Position numbers and translations under genes: made by a program. Of a DNA stretch of 64,000 nucleotides, positions 26,528-36,394 are shown one piece after another. Numbering within the stretch: the first letter of the stretch is position 1; each line of letters opens with the position of its first letter. Below the pieces are notes generated by a model. It made no database searches, was not told the DNA's origin, and saw nothing but the letters and a program-made list of their open reading frames with translations. Where the stretch lies: contig NZ_JARXVG010000002.1 of assembly GCF_029892485.1 (NCBI RefSeq), positions 310,001 through 374,000 of the forward strand. Direction: 5' to 3'. Source of the DNA: Variovorax boronicumulans. Its GTDB lineage: Bacteria > Pseudomonadota > Gammaproteobacteria > Burkholderiales > Burkholderiaceae_C.

Positions 26528-26546
26528 GGCCTTTCGCGTGAAGGCC
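26528..26546. promoter_or_regulatory. Inverted repeat upstream of tcuA, candidate operator
   Basis: GGCCTT-tcgcgtg-AAGGCC, with 6-base arms and a 7-base spacer, lies 40 bases upstream of the tcuA start and 19 bases after the LysR stop. It has the size and place expected of a regulator site. Nothing shows which protein binds it. Confidence 0.35.
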
Positions 26547-26586
26547 ATGCTCTCTAAAGTCTCCTGGATTCCAAGGAGACCCGCGA

Positions 26587-28026
26587 GTGATGGATGTACT
26601 GGCAGACGTAGTGGTTGTTGGTGGCGGCAATGCCGCGCTGTGCGCCGCGCTGATGGCGCGCGAGGCCGGCGCTTCGGTGCTGCTGCTGGAGGCCTCGCCC
26701 AAGGAATGGCGCGGCGGCAATTCGCAGCACACCCGCAACCTGCGCTGCATGCACGACGCGCCGCAGGACGTGCTGGTCGATGCGTACCCTGAAGAGGAGT
26801 ACTGGCAAGACCTGCTGAAGGTGACCGGCGGCCTCACCGACGAACACCTCGCGCGCCTGGTGATCCGCGCCTCCTCGAACTGCCGCGACTGGATGCGCAG
26901 CCACGGCGTGCACTTCCAGCCGCCGCTGTCGGGCGCGCTGCATGTGGCGCGCACCAACGCCTTCTTCATGGGTGGCGGCAAGGCGCTGGTGAACGCGTAT
27001 TTCCGCAGCGCCGAGAAGCTGGGCGTGCAGATCCGCTACGACACGCCCGTGGCCTCGGTCGAGCTCGACGGCGACCGCTTCCTGGCCGTGCGCACCGAGG
27101 CCGGCGAGCGCATCGAAGCGAAGAGCTGCGTGCTCGCGTCCGGCGGTTTCGAATCGAACCGCGAATGGCTGCGCGAAGCCTGGGGCCAGAACGAGCGCGG
27201 CGAATGGCCGGCCGACAACTTCCTCATCCGCGGCACGCGCTTCAACCAGGGCGTGCTGCTCAAGTACATGATCGCCGCGGGCGCCGACAGCATCGGCGAT
27301 CCGTCGCAGGGCCACATGGTGGCCATCGATGCGCGCGCGCCGCTCTACGACGGTGGCATCTGCACGCGCATCGACTGCGTGTCGCTCGGCGTGGTGGTCA
27401 ACCGCGACGCGCAGCGCTTCTACGACGAAGGCGAAGACTTCTGGCCCAAGCGCTACGCGATCTGGGGCCGCCTCGTGGCGCAGCAGCCGGGGCAGATCGC
27501 GTGGTCTGTCATCGACCAGAAGGCGGTCGGCCGCTTCATGCCGCCGGTGTTCACCGGCACGGAGGCCCATACGCTCGGCGAACTGGCACAGAAGATCGGC
27601 CTGGACGAAGCCACGTTCGTGCGCACCGTGCAGGACTACAACGCCGCCTGCCGCGTCGGCCGCTTCGACCACACGGCCCTTGACGACTGCCATACCGAAG
27701 GCATCGCGCCCGCCAAGACGCACTGGGCCCGCCCGTTGGACACCGCGCCCTTCTACGCCTACCCCGTGCGCCCCGGCATCACCTTCACGTACCTCGGCCT
27801 GAAAGTGGACGAGACCGCGGCCGTGCGCTTCGGCGGACGCCCGAGCCCCAACCTGTTCGTGGCGGGCGAAATGATGGCCGGCAACGTGCTGGGCAAGGGC
27901 TACACGGCGGGCGTCGGCATGAGCATCGGCACGGCCTTCGGCCGCATCGCCGGCACGCAGGCAGCGAAGGCTGCCAAGAACCATTCGAAGAATTCCCCGG
28001 AGACCGCCCTTGCAGCAGCTCACTGA
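26587..28026 (+). CDS. tcuA: FAD-dependent tricarballylate dehydrogenase TcuA
   Basis: A 479-residue flavoprotein of the fumarate reductase/succinate dehydrogenase type. The FAD site is [42 protein letters not shown] loop follows, then [22 protein letters not shown], and a closing [29 protein letters not shown]. The pattern is that of TcuA, which oxidises tricarballylate to cis-aconitate. The overlap with the Fe-S protein TcuB supports this. The start is GTG at 26587 or ATG at 26590, both served by the GGAG at 26575-26578. The exact substrate could be another tricarboxylate. Confidence 0.85.
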   Translation: MMDVLADVVVVGGGNAALCAALMAREAGASVLLLEASPKEWRGGNSQHTRNLRCMHDAPQDVLVDAYPEEEYWQDLLKVTGGLTDEHLARLVIRASSNCRDWMRSHGVHFQPPLSGALHVARTNAFFMGGGKALVNAYFRSAEKLGVQIRYDTPVASVELDGDRFLAVRTEAGERIEAKSCVLASGGFESNREWLREAWGQNERGEWPADNFLIRGTRFNQGVLLKYMIAAGADSIGDPSQGHMVAIDARAPLYDGGICTRIDCVSLGVVVNRDAQRFYDEGEDFWPKRYAIWGRLVAQQPGQIAWSVIDQKAVGRFMPPVFTGTEAHTLGELAQKIGLDEATFVRTVQDYNAACRVGRFDHTALDDCHTEGIAPAKTHWARPLDTAPFYAYPVRPGITFTYLGLKVDETAAVRFGGRPSPNLFVAGEMMAGNVLGKGYTAGVGMSIGTAFGRIAGTQAAKAAKNHSKNSPETALAAAH

Positions 28027-29245
28027 TCTCGTCGCACGCGCCCGTGTCGATGCCGACGGCATCGGCAGCGCACCGCCCTCGCAGCGCGTGATCCCGATCC
28101 AACCCGCCCTTCCGTTGACCGCCAGCGAGGGCGAGGTCGCGCGCATCCTGCAGATCTGCAACGCCTGCCGCTACTGCGAAGGTTTTTGCGCCGTCTTCCC
28201 CGCGATGACGCGGCGGCTCGAATTCGGCAAGGCCGACACGCACTACCTCGCCAACCTCTGCCACAACTGCGGCTCATGCCTGCATGCCTGCCAGTACGCA
28301 CCGCCGCACGAGTTCGCGGTGAACGTGCCGCAGGCGATGGCGCAGGTGCGCATGCAGACGTACCACGACTACGCGTGGCCGCCTGCGATGGGCGCGCTCT
28401 ACAAGAAGGCGGGCCTCACCGTCGCGCTGGCTCTCGCGGGCGGACTCGCGCTGTTCCTCGTGTTGGCCGTTGCGATGTCGGGCTCGCTGCTGCACGAGCC
28501 GCTGGCCGGCAACTTCTACGCGATCTTTCCGCACAACTTCCTCGCGCTGGTGTTCGGCGCGGTGTTCCTCTTCGTGATGTTCGCGCTCGCCATGGGCGTG
28601 CGCCGCTTCTGGCGCGAGGTGTCGCCCGCCAACGATCCGAGCAATGCGCCGTCGATGCCCGGCGTTCGCGGTCCGGCGAGCGCCGAGGCCGCGCACGATG
28701 CGCTGCGCCTGAAGTACCTGGGCGGGGGCCACGGCGAAGGCTGCAACAACGAGGACGACCGCTTCACCCTCTGGCGCCGGCGCTTCCACCACTTCACCTT
28801 CTACGGCTTCATGCTGTGCTTCGCCTCGACCTGCGTGGCGACGCTCTACCACTACCTGTTCGCCCTGCACGCGCCCTATGCGCTCACGAGCCTGCCGGTG
28901 CTGCTGGGCACCGCGGGCGGCATCGGCCTCGTGGTCGGCCCCATCGGCTTGCTATGGCTGAACCTGCGGCGCAACGCAGCGCACGGTGACGTGGCGCAAC
29001 GGCCGATGGACCGCGGCTTCATCGCGCTGCTGCTGCTCACCAGCCTCACCGGCCTGGCGCTCCTCGCATGGCGCGACACCAGCTTCATGGCGCTGCTGCT
29101 CGCGGTGCACCTGGGCGTGGTGATGGCGCTCTTCCTCACGCTGCCCTACGGCAAGTTCGCGCACGGCATCTTCCGCTCGGCGGCGCTCTTGAAGTTCGCG
29201 ATCGAGAAACGCCTGCCCAGCCGCCTGCAGCTGGGCGCCGATTGA
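28010..29245 (+). CDS. tcuB: Tricarballylate utilisation 4Fe-4S membrane protein TcuB
   Basis: A 411-residue protein. The N-terminal part has two 4Fe-4S cysteine sets, [15 protein letters not shown] (near residue 50) and [13 protein letters not shown] (near 85). The rest has about six TM helices with histidines suited to b heme ([21 protein letters not shown]). TcuB re-oxidises the TcuA flavin and passes electrons to the membrane. The start is TTG at 28010, inside the end of tcuA (17-base overlap), and fits the conserved N-terminus. The usual tcuC transporter is absent. Confidence 0.88.
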   Translation: MQQLTDLVARARVDADGIGSAPPSQRVIPIQPALPLTASEGEVARILQICNACRYCEGFCAVFPAMTRRLEFGKADTHYLANLCHNCGSCLHACQYAPPHEFAVNVPQAMAQVRMQTYHDYAWPPAMGALYKKAGLTVALALAGGLALFLVLAVAMSGSLLHEPLAGNFYAIFPHNFLALVFGAVFLFVMFALAMGVRRFWREVSPANDPSNAPSMPGVRGPASAEAAHDALRLKYLGGGHGEGCNNEDDRFTLWRRRFHHFTFYGFMLCFASTCVATLYHYLFALHAPYALTSLPVLLGTAGGIGLVVGPIGLLWLNLRRNAAHGDVAQRPMDRGFIALLLLTSLTGLALLAWRDTSFMALLLAVHLGVVMALFLTLPYGKFAHGIFRSAALLKFAIEKRLPSRLQLGAD

Positions 29246-29273
29246 ACCCACCCGATATTGAAAGGACCCCACG

Positions 29274-30062
29274 ATGACGAACCCTGGCGTGCTCCATATC
29301 CCTTCCATGAAAGACAAGTGCTCCGCCGCCGAATGGCAGGCCCGCATCGACCTCGCCGCCTGCTACCGGCTGGTCGACCTCTACGGCATGTCGGACATGA
29401 TGGCCAACCACATCTCCTCGCACGTGCCGGGCGAGCACGGCGCATTCCTCATCAACCCCTACGGGATGATGTACGAGGAGATCACCGCGTCCAGCCTCAT
29501 CAAGGTCGACGCCGATGGCCGCATCCTCTCGTCGCCCGACTTCGGAGAGCTCAACTACGGCATCAACAAGGCCGGCTACGTGATCCACAGCGCGGTGCAT
29601 GCCGCGCGGCCCGACGTGGCCTGCGTGATCCACACGCACAGCTGGGCGTCGATGGCCGTGTCCTCGCTCGAATGCGGCCTGCTGCCGCTCACGCAGACGG
29701 CCATGCGCTTCCTGAAGATCGGCTATCACGAGTACCAGGGCGTGGTGCTGAACACCGAGGAGCAGGCCTCGCTGCTCGCCGACCTCGGCCAGAGCGAGGC
29801 CGTGATCTTCCGCAACCACGGCGCGCTGGTGGTGGGCCGCAGCGTGGGCGAGGCCTTCAACTGGATGCACCGGCTCGAGCTGGCCTGCCGCGCGCAGATC
29901 GGCGCGATGTCCTGCAACACGCCGCTGAAAGCCGTGCCGCAGGAGGTGCTCAAGGAAACCTGGAACAACTACCAACCCGGCACCCGCCGCCCCTACGGCC
30001 TCATGGAGTGGCCCGCGCTGCTGCGCAAGCTCGACCGCATGGACCCGGGCTTCCGCGACTGA
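29274..30062 (+). CDS. Class II aldolase/adducin family protein (copy 2)
   Basis: A 262-residue class II aldolase/adducin protein. It shares YGMSDMMANHISSHVPGEHGAFLINPYGMMYEEITASSL with copy 1 at 23832 but differs at many positions. Zinc histidines lie in IHTHSWASMAVSS and FRNHGALVVGRSVGEAF. It lies 28 bases after tcuB and 45 bases before a Bug protein, so it belongs to the tcu operon. A plausible role is cleavage or decarboxylation of an intermediate, but nothing in the sequence fixes it. Confidence 0.88.
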   Translation: MTNPGVLHIPSMKDKCSAAEWQARIDLAACYRLVDLYGMSDMMANHISSHVPGEHGAFLINPYGMMYEEITASSLIKVDADGRILSSPDFGELNYGINKAGYVIHSAVHAARPDVACVIHTHSWASMAVSSLECGLLPLTQTAMRFLKIGYHEYQGVVLNTEEQASLLADLGQSEAVIFRNHGALVVGRSVGEAFNWMHRLELACRAQIGAMSCNTPLKAVPQEVLKETWNNYQPGTRRPYGLMEWPALLRKLDRMDPGFRD

Positions 30063-30107
30063 GAACGCCTCATTTCCCGCCACGAAGAAATCTCCAAGGA
30101 CACAAGA

Positions 30108-31106
30108 ATGAAACGAGACAACCCCCTTTTCTTACTGCGAAGGCTCATGGGCGTGGCCACCGCCGCGTTGCTGGGCATCGGCCTCGGCACCGCGCCCCGT
30201 GCCGATGCGCAATCGGCATACCCCGGCAAACCGGTTCGCGTGGTCGTCGCCTTCACAGCAGGCGGCACAACCGACATCCTCGCGCGCGCCGTCACGCAGC
30301 AGATGTCCGAGAAGCTGGGCCAGCCCTTCGTCATCGACAACAAGCCCGGCGGCGGCGGCAACATCGGCACCGAGTTCGTGGTGCGCGCGCCAGCCGATGG
30401 CTACACGCTCATCGTCAACTCGGTCGGTCCGATGGCAGTGAACCAGACGCTCTACAAGAACATGACCTACGACCCGCTCGCCGACCTCGTGCCGGTGGTG
30501 CAGATCGCCGACGTGCCCAACGTGCTGGTCGTGAACCCCGAGGTGCCTGCGAAAACAATGGAAGAGTTCATCGCCTACGCCAAGGCCAACCCCAACAAGC
30601 TGAACTACGGCTCGACCGGCATCGGCACCTCGTCGCACCTCTCCAGCTACATGCTCAGCAAGCGCATCGGCGCGGAGACTCTGCACGTGCCCTACAAGGG
30701 CGCCAATGCGCTGACCGACCTGCTCGCGGGGCGCATCCAGTTCATGTTCGCGACCATCCCCTCGGTCATCTCGCACATCCGCGCGGGCAAGCTACGTGCG
30801 ATTGCGGTGAGCAGCCTGAAGCGCTCGCGCTCGCTGCCCGATGTGCCGACCGTGGCAGAGAAGGGTTTCGCCGGTTTCTCGGCGGGCTCATGGTTCGGCT
30901 TCTTCGCGCCCAAGGGCACGCCTACGCAGGTGATCGCGCTCCTCAACAAATCGGTGAACGACGCACTGCCTTCGCTCGAAGCGCAGATGATCCGCGAGGG
31001 CGCGGACCCGGTCGGCGGCACGCCCGAGCAGTTCGGCAAGTTCACGCGGCAGGAGTACGACAAGTGGAAAGTGATCGTGCGCGAATCGGGCGCGACCGCC
31101 GAATGA
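30108..31106 (+). CDS. Bug/TctC family tripartite tricarboxylate binding protein (in the tcu region)
   Basis: A 332-residue periplasmic protein. The signal sequence ends near ADAQSAYPGKPV. The Bug pattern follows: VRVVVAFTAGGTTDILARAVTQQMSEKLGQPFVIDNKPGGGGNIGTEFVVRAPADGYTL, then LHVPYKGANALTDLLAGRIQFMF. Bug proteins deliver carboxylic acids to TctAB permeases. No tctAB is adjacent; the only pair in the window is at 11.3-13.3 kb. The stop overlaps the next gene's start (ATGA). Confidence 0.92.
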   Translation: MKRDNPLFLLRRLMGVATAALLGIGLGTAPRADAQSAYPGKPVRVVVAFTAGGTTDILARAVTQQMSEKLGQPFVIDNKPGGGGNIGTEFVVRAPADGYTLIVNSVGPMAVNQTLYKNMTYDPLADLVPVVQIADVPNVLVVNPEVPAKTMEEFIAYAKANPNKLNYGSTGIGTSSHLSSYMLSKRIGAETLHVPYKGANALTDLLAGRIQFMFATIPSVISHIRAGKLRAIAVSSLKRSRSLPDVPTVAEKGFAGFSAGSWFGFFAPKGTPTQVIALLNKSVNDALPSLEAQMIREGADPVGGTPEQFGKFTRQEYDKWKVIVRESGATAE

Positions 31107-32062
31107 GTTCGCCGCTGCGCATCCTGATGACGCACGAGGCCGCGCAGCGGGCCGGCGCTGGCATCGCCGAGGCCCTAAATGGCCGCTCGCATGTGCTGGT
31201 GGATACGGGAGACGATGCGGACGTCGCCTTCGTCTCGCGCGACGTCACCGGCCTCTCGACCAAGCACCAGGTGCTGCCCCAAACGCAGCAGTTTCACGAT
31301 GCCTTGCGCGGCGCGCCATCGCTGCGCTGGGTGCATGCGCATTCGTCGGGTGCGGATCGGCCCGTGTACGGCGAACTGCGGGCGCGCGGCGTAGAGGTGA
31401 CGACTTCGTCGGGCGCCAATTCGGGCGTGGTCGTGCAGACCGCGCTGGCCGGCGTGCTGATGCTGGCACGCTGCTTCCCTCAGCTGCTCGCGGCGCAGCG
31501 CGAGAAGACCTGGGCACCGCTCGTGGGCAGCGGCCTGCCGCGCGACCTGGCGGGCCAGACGGCGGTGATCGTCGGCTGGGGGCCGATCGGGCAAGGCCTC
31601 GGCGCGCTGCTCTCTGCGTTGGGCCTGCAGGTGATTGCCGTGCGCAGCAGCACGAGCGCCGACAGCGTGCGCTTCGAGGACATCCACACCGTGCTGCCGC
31701 GCGCCGACTGGCTGCTGCTCGCCTGCCCGCTGACCGACCGCACGCACGGCCTCGTCGATGCGGATGCGCTCGCGCTGCTGCCGCCCGGTGCACGGCTCGT
31801 GAACGTCTCGCGCGGCGAGGTCGTCGACGAACCCGCGCTCATCGAAGCACTGCGCAGCGGCGCGCTCTCTGGCGCCTACCTCGACGTGTTCGCGCACGAG
31901 CCCCTGCCGGTCGATTCGCCGCTGTGGGACATGCCGAACGTGATCGTCACGCCCCACACCGCCGGCCACTCGGACGGCAACGAGGCGCGGGTCGCCGCGC
32001 TCTTCCTGGACAACCTGAAACGCTGGAACGAAGGCCAGCCGCTGCTGAACCGCGTGGCCTGA
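31103..32062 (+). CDS. D-2-hydroxyacid dehydrogenase (NAD-dependent)
   Basis: A 319-residue dehydrogenase. The NAD fold has VIVGWGPIGQGLGALLSALG and LLLACPLTDRTHGLVDADALALLPPGARLVNVSRGEVVDEPALIEAL. The C-terminal catalytic segment has DVFAHEPLPVDSPLWDMPNVIVTPHTAGHSDGN, giving the Arg, Glu and His of the family (R in SRGEV, E in HEPLP, H in PHTAG). It reduces a 2-keto acid or oxidises a D-2-hydroxy acid. Translational coupling with the Bug gene ties it to the carboxylic-acid pathway. Confidence 0.9.
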   Translation: MSSPLRILMTHEAAQRAGAGIAEALNGRSHVLVDTGDDADVAFVSRDVTGLSTKHQVLPQTQQFHDALRGAPSLRWVHAHSSGADRPVYGELRARGVEVTTSSGANSGVVVQTALAGVLMLARCFPQLLAAQREKTWAPLVGSGLPRDLAGQTAVIVGWGPIGQGLGALLSALGLQVIAVRSSTSADSVRFEDIHTVLPRADWLLLACPLTDRTHGLVDADALALLPPGARLVNVSRGEVVDEPALIEALRSGALSGAYLDVFAHEPLPVDSPLWDMPNVIVTPHTAGHSDGNEARVAALFLDNLKRWNEGQPLLNRVA

Positions 32063-32103
32063 CGCCACCTCATTTCGAACAACAACACCAAGACCTCACG
32101 ACC

Positions 32104-33078
32104 ATGAACCGAAAAACCTTCCTCCGAACCGCCACCGCCACGCTGCTGCTCGCCGCGGGCGCGTCCTCGGCACTCGCCGCCGACTGGCCCACCAAACCCA
32201 TCACCCTCATCGTGCCCTTCGTGGCCGGCGGCACCACCGACATCGTCGCGCGCACCGTGGGCCAGAAGCTCTCCGAATCGCTCAAGCAGCCCGTGATCAT
32301 CGACAACCGCGGCGGTGCGGGCGGCACCGTGGGTGCAACCATCGCCTCGAAGGCACCGGCCGATGGCTACACGCTGTTCCTGGCCACCATTGCGCATTCG
32401 ATCGCACCGGGCCTCTACAAGAAGTTGGCCTACGACTTCCAGCGCGATTTCGATCCGGTGGCGCTCGTGGCCTCCACGCCCAACGTGCTGATCGTCAACG
32501 ACAAGGTGCCCGCCAAGACGGTGGCCGAACTCGTGGCGTACATCAAGGCCAACCCCGGCAAGGTCAACTTCGGCTCGGCCGGCAACGGCAGCACCGAGCA
32601 CATCTCGGGCGAGCTCTTCCGCTCGATGACCAAGACCGACATCGTCCACGTGCCCTACAAGGGCGGCGCGCCGATGATGGCCGACCTCATGGGCGGCCAG
32701 ATCCAGTTGGCCATCGAGACCAGCCCCTCGGCCTCGCCGCACATCCACGCCGGCAAGGTGCATGCGTTGGCCGTGACGACGAAGACGCGCTCGCCCGCCT
32801 ACCCCGGCGTGCCCACGCTCGACGAGGCGGGCCTCAAGGGCTATGACATGACGACGTGGTTCGCGCTGATGGCACCGTACGGCACGCCGCCCGAGATCGT
32901 GCAGCGCCTGAACACCGAACTCGCCCGCGCGGTGCAGCAGCCCGACGTGGTCAGGCGCTTCGAAGAACAGGGCGTGACGGCCGGGAACATGAAGCCCGCG
33001 GAGCTCGCGACCTTCATCGGCAAGGAGACCACCAAGTGGGTGAAGGTGGCGAAGGAAGCAGGTGCAACAGCGGAGTAA
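32104..33078 (+). CDS. Bug/TctC family tripartite tricarboxylate binding protein (second in the tcu region)
   Basis: A 324-residue protein with a clear signal peptide ending ASSALAADWPTKPI. It has the Bug hallmarks ITLIVPFVAGGTTDIVARTVGQKLSESLKQPVIIDNRGGAGGTVG and VHVPYKGGAPMMADLMGGQIQ. It is 42 bases downstream of the dehydrogenase and related to but distinct from the Bug protein at 30108. Two paralogues in one operon suggest two ligands of the pathway, or a transport and a sensing role. Confidence 0.92.
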   Translation: MNRKTFLRTATATLLLAAGASSALAADWPTKPITLIVPFVAGGTTDIVARTVGQKLSESLKQPVIIDNRGGAGGTVGATIASKAPADGYTLFLATIAHSIAPGLYKKLAYDFQRDFDPVALVASTPNVLIVNDKVPAKTVAELVAYIKANPGKVNFGSAGNGSTEHISGELFRSMTKTDIVHVPYKGGAPMMADLMGGQIQLAIETSPSASPHIHAGKVHALAVTTKTRSPAYPGVPTLDEAGLKGYDMTTWFALMAPYGTPPEIVQRLNTELARAVQQPDVVRRFEEQGVTAGNMKPAELATFIGKETTKWVKVAKEAGATAE

Positions 33079-33162
33079 AAGGCCGGGTCAGACATAGCCC
33101 TACGGCCACGACGGAAACCCGCTTGCCGGGGGCCGGGCGCGTCTTCTGCAGAATAGGAGGCC

Positions 33163-35442
33163 ATGCACGTTCGAAAAGCGGCGCTCGCCGCCCTCCTCTC
33201 CCTCTCCTCCGGCTTCCTTCCCTCCGCCTTCGCCGCTTCCGCCCCGGGTGACCCCACGCCCTCGGAGGTGGCGGACGCGCGCATCGAATCGCTGATCGCG
33301 CGCATGACCGTCGAGGAAAAGGCCGGCCAGCTCAGCCTCTACGGGCCGGCCGACATCAACATCCCCAACAACCCGCAGACCGCCTGGCGCAACGGCCAGC
33401 AGGAGACGGCCGATGTGCGCGCCGGGCGCGTCACCGGCCTTTTCAACAACGCGGGCCTCGAAGGCAAGCTGCGGCTGCAGCAAGTGGCGGTGCGCGAATC
33501 GCGGCTGGGCATTCCGCTGATCTTCGGTGCCGACGTGATCCACGGCTTTCGCACCATCTTCCCGATGCCGCTGGCCGAGGCTTCGAGCTGGGAGCCGGCG
33601 CTCGCCGAGCGCACCACGCGCGCGGCCGCGGTAGAGGCCACGACCGACGGCTTTCGCTGGACCTTCGCGCCGATGGTGGACATCGCGCGCGATGCGCGCT
33701 GGGGCCGCGGCCTCGAAGGCGTGGGCGAAGACCCGTACCTGGCGCGCCAGTTCGCCGCTGCGCGCGTGCGCGGCTTCCAGGGCAGCAATCTCTCGAACGC
33801 CGATTCGATGCTCGCCACGCCCAAGCACTTCGCGGCCTACGGCGCGGCCGAGGGCGGGCTGGACTACAACAGCAGCGACATCTCCGAGCGCACGCTGCGC
33901 GAGGTCTACTTGCCGCCGTTCCGCGCGGCCATCGACGCGGGCGCGCTCTCGGTCATGAGCGCCTTCAACGAGATCGGCGGCATCCCCTCGACCGCGAACC
34001 GGGCGCTGCTCACCGGCGTGCTGCGGGACGAATGGAAGTTCAAGGGCTTCGTGGTCTCCGACTTCACGGCGGACGAGGAACTCATCGAGCACGGCTACGC
34101 CGCCAACAGCCGCGAGGCCGCCAAGATGGCCTTCATGGCCGGCACCGACATGAGCATGCAGAGCGGGCTCTACATGCGCCACCTGCCCGACCTCGTGGCC
34201 TCGGGCGAAGTGCCGATGGCGCGGCTCGACGAGGCCGTGCGCCGCGTGCTGCACGTCAAGCAGAAGCTGGGCCTCTTCGACGACCCGTTCCGCGGTCTCG
34301 ACGGACCACCCGCTGCGAAGCGCGCCGAGAACCCCGAATTCATCGCGCTCGCCCGCGAGGATGCGCGCCGCTCCATCGTCATGCTGAAGAACGAGGCCAA
34401 GCTGTTGCCGCTGCCCAAGGCCGGCACGAAGATCGCGCTGATCGGCCCCTTTTCCGAAGGCACCAAAGACCTGATGGGCTCGTGGAGCCTGTTCCCCGGC
34501 CAGTCGGCGCCGGTGGGCATCGACGAAGGGCTGCGCGCCGCATTGGGGCCGGATTCGTCCGTGACGATCGCGCGCGGCTCGAACGTCGAGTCGCCGTTGC
34601 CCGGCGGCATCGAGGCCGCGGTGGCCGCCGCACGCGATGCCGACGTGGTGGTGCTCGCCATCGGCGAGAGCCAGAAGTTGTCGGGCGAATCGCGCTCGCG
34701 CAGCGACATCGGCCTGCCGCAGCCTCAGCAGGACCTGGCCGAGGCCGTGGCCGCCACCGGCAAGCCAGTGGTGGTGCTGCTGAGCAACGGCCGCGCGATG
34801 GCGCTCAAGGGCGCGGTGCGCAACGCGCGCGCCATCCTCGTGACCTGGTTCCTGGGCGTGCAGACGGGGCATGCGATTGCCGACGTGGTGTTCGGCGACT
34901 TCAACCCCTCGGGCCGCCTGCCGGTGAGCTTTCCGCAGACGGCGGGCCAGGTGCCCTACTACTACGCTCACAAGCGCACCGGCCGGCCCTCGCCCGAAGG
35001 CGCGCCGGGCACGTCGTTCAAGACGCGTTATGTCGATGCGACGAACGAGGCGCTCTACCCCTTCGGCTTCGGCATCGGCTATGCGCCGGTGCGCTACGAC
35101 AACGTCGAGCTGAGCCAGGAGCGCATGACGATGGGCGACACGCTGCGCGTGCGCGCCACCGTCACCAACACCGGCATGCGCGAGGCCGAGGAAGTGGTGC
35201 AGCTCTACCTGTCCGAGCGCGCCGCGAGCGTGACGCGGCCGGTGCGCGAGCTCAAGGGCTTCCAGAAGGTGCGCATCGAGCCGGGCACGTCGAAGGTGGT
35301 CGAGTTCACGCTCACCGCGGCCGACATGGAATTCGTCGGCCGCGACATGAAGCCCGTGGCCGAGCCGGGCGAGTTCGACCTGTGGGTGGCGCCTTCGGCC
35401 GCGAGCGGCATCCGAAAGCGCTTCGTGCTCACGCGAGAGTGA
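33163..35442 (+). CDS. bglX: Glycoside hydrolase family 3 beta-glucosidase (BglX-like)
   Basis: A 759-residue exported enzyme. The signal peptide ends near FAASAPGD. The barrel domain has TVEEKAGQLSLYGPADI, GLEGVGEDPYLA and KHFAAYGAAEGGLDYN. The nucleophile is D300 in GFVVSDFTADEEL. A second alpha/beta domain has LIGPFSEGTKDLMGSW and VLAIGESQKLSGESRSR. The C-terminal fibronectin-type domain has VTNTGMREAEEVVQLYLSE. It splits beta-glucosides in the periplasm. AGGAGG precedes the ATG. It seems unrelated to the operons on either side. Confidence 0.93.
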   Translation: MHVRKAALAALLSLSSGFLPSAFAASAPGDPTPSEVADARIESLIARMTVEEKAGQLSLYGPADINIPNNPQTAWRNGQQETADVRAGRVTGLFNNAGLEGKLRLQQVAVRESRLGIPLIFGADVIHGFRTIFPMPLAEASSWEPALAERTTRAAAVEATTDGFRWTFAPMVDIARDARWGRGLEGVGEDPYLARQFAAARVRGFQGSNLSNADSMLATPKHFAAYGAAEGGLDYNSSDISERTLREVYLPPFRAAIDAGALSVMSAFNEIGGIPSTANRALLTGVLRDEWKFKGFVVSDFTADEELIEHGYAANSREAAKMAFMAGTDMSMQSGLYMRHLPDLVASGEVPMARLDEAVRRVLHVKQKLGLFDDPFRGLDGPPAAKRAENPEFIALAREDARRSIVMLKNEAKLLPLPKAGTKIALIGPFSEGTKDLMGSWSLFPGQSAPVGIDEGLRAALGPDSSVTIARGSNVESPLPGGIEAAVAAARDADVVVLAIGESQKLSGESRSRSDIGLPQPQQDLAEAVAATGKPVVVLLSNGRAMALKGAVRNARAILVTWFLGVQTGHAIADVVFGDFNPSGRLPVSFPQTAGQVPYYYAHKRTGRPSPEGAPGTSFKTRYVDATNEALYPFGFGIGYAPVRYDNVELSQERMTMGDTLRVRATVTNTGMREAEEVVQLYLSERAASVTRPVRELKGFQKVRIEPGTSKVVEFTLTAADMEFVGRDMKPVAEPGEFDLWVAPSAASGIRKRFVLTRE

Positions 35443-35610
35443 GTCTGGCGGTTCACTCGCCGCTGGCGGTCGGGGCCAGTGAGAGCTTGCTTAGGTCCGT
35501 ATGAGAAAAGCCGGCGCCTCCGTCGGCGGGGCGCCGGTATTGCACAGCGCGCATACTGGGCCTCCTTTGCTGCTTCGAGGCCTCGCCCGCGAGGCCCCGC
35601 ACCCCTTTCG

Positions 35611-36303
35611 ATGCCGGGCTACGAAATCAAGCTGGAACGCATCGCCATCGCGGGTGCGGATGACCTGGTCATCCGGTCGCTGCTCGATCGCCAGCAGTTC
35701 TCCGACCCGCTGGGCGCCGCGGCTGCGCAAGGCATCTCTTCGGCGGCATGGCCGATGTTCGGGCTGCTGTGGCCCTCGGGCGCGCAGCTGGCCGCGCGCA
35801 TGGCGGTGCACCCCGTGGTTATCGGCGCGCGCGTGCTGGAGATCGGCTGCGGCCTCGCGCTCGCGAGCCTGGTCGGCCACCGCCGCGGCAACGACATGAC
35901 CGCAAGCGACTGCCATCCGCTCGCGGCGGGTTTCCTGCTGGAGAACCTGCGGCTCAACGCACTGGCGCCGATGAAGTACCGGCGCGGCCACTGGGGCATG
36001 CGCGAGATGAACGCCCCGGGCGACGTGCTCGGCCTGTTCGACCTCATCATCGGCAGCGACCTGCTCTACGAGCGCGATGCGAGCGGGCTGCTGGCTGCAT
36101 TCATCGGTCGCCATGCGGGCCCGGCCGCGCAGATATGGATCGTGGACCCGGACCGCGGCAACCGGCCGGCCTTCAATCGGCAGATGGCCGACGAGGGGTT
36201 CGGCATGTGCGAGGAACGGCTCGACCAACGCGCTTCGCAGGGCCGTGTGGCGTATCGGGGAAGGCTGCTGACCTACAGCAAGCGGCGGGCGCCGCAACCG
36301 TGA
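35611..36303 (+). CDS. SAM-dependent methyltransferase, Methyltransf_16-like
   Basis: A 230-residue methyltransferase. It has AWPMFGLLWPSGAQLAARMA, then the SAM motif VLEIGCGLALASLVGHRRGNDMTASDCHPLAAGFLLENL, and FDLIIGSDLLYERDASGLL. This resembles the protein-lysine methyltransferase group (Methyltransf_16 or nicotinamide N-methyltransferase-like). The ATG at 35611 begins the conserved region. The frame is open to 35479, but the extra residues are arginine-rich and unlike a protein start. The substrate is unknown. Confidence 0.8.
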   Translation: MPGYEIKLERIAIAGADDLVIRSLLDRQQFSDPLGAAAAQGISSAAWPMFGLLWPSGAQLAARMAVHPVVIGARVLEIGCGLALASLVGHRRGNDMTASDCHPLAAGFLLENLRLNALAPMKYRRGHWGMREMNAPGDVLGLFDLIIGSDLLYERDASGLLAAFIGRHAGPAAQIWIVDPDRGNRPAFNRQMADEGFGMCEERLDQRASQGRVAYRGRLLTYSKRRAPQP

Positions 36304-36313
36304 AAGCAGCAAC

Positions 36314-36335
36314 GGGAAAAGGGCCCGAAGGCCCG
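36314..36335 (-). terminator. Probable terminator of the small exported protein gene
   Basis: The hairpin gggcc-cgaa-ggccc (36321-36334) is followed on the minus strand by TTTT. It lies about 60 bases beyond the stop of the leftward gene at 36395. It may also slow transcription arriving from the methyltransferase gene on the other strand. Confidence 0.5.
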
Positions 36336-36394
36336 TTCTACATTGCGCCGATCGTCGATGACGACCGGCAAGCAATGATTCCGCAAAGACCGGC

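Noticed and set aside
33100..34971. Long open frame antisense to the beta-glucosidase gene.
   Set aside because: It has no recognisable domain. The sense strand encodes a full GH3 enzyme with its nucleophile.
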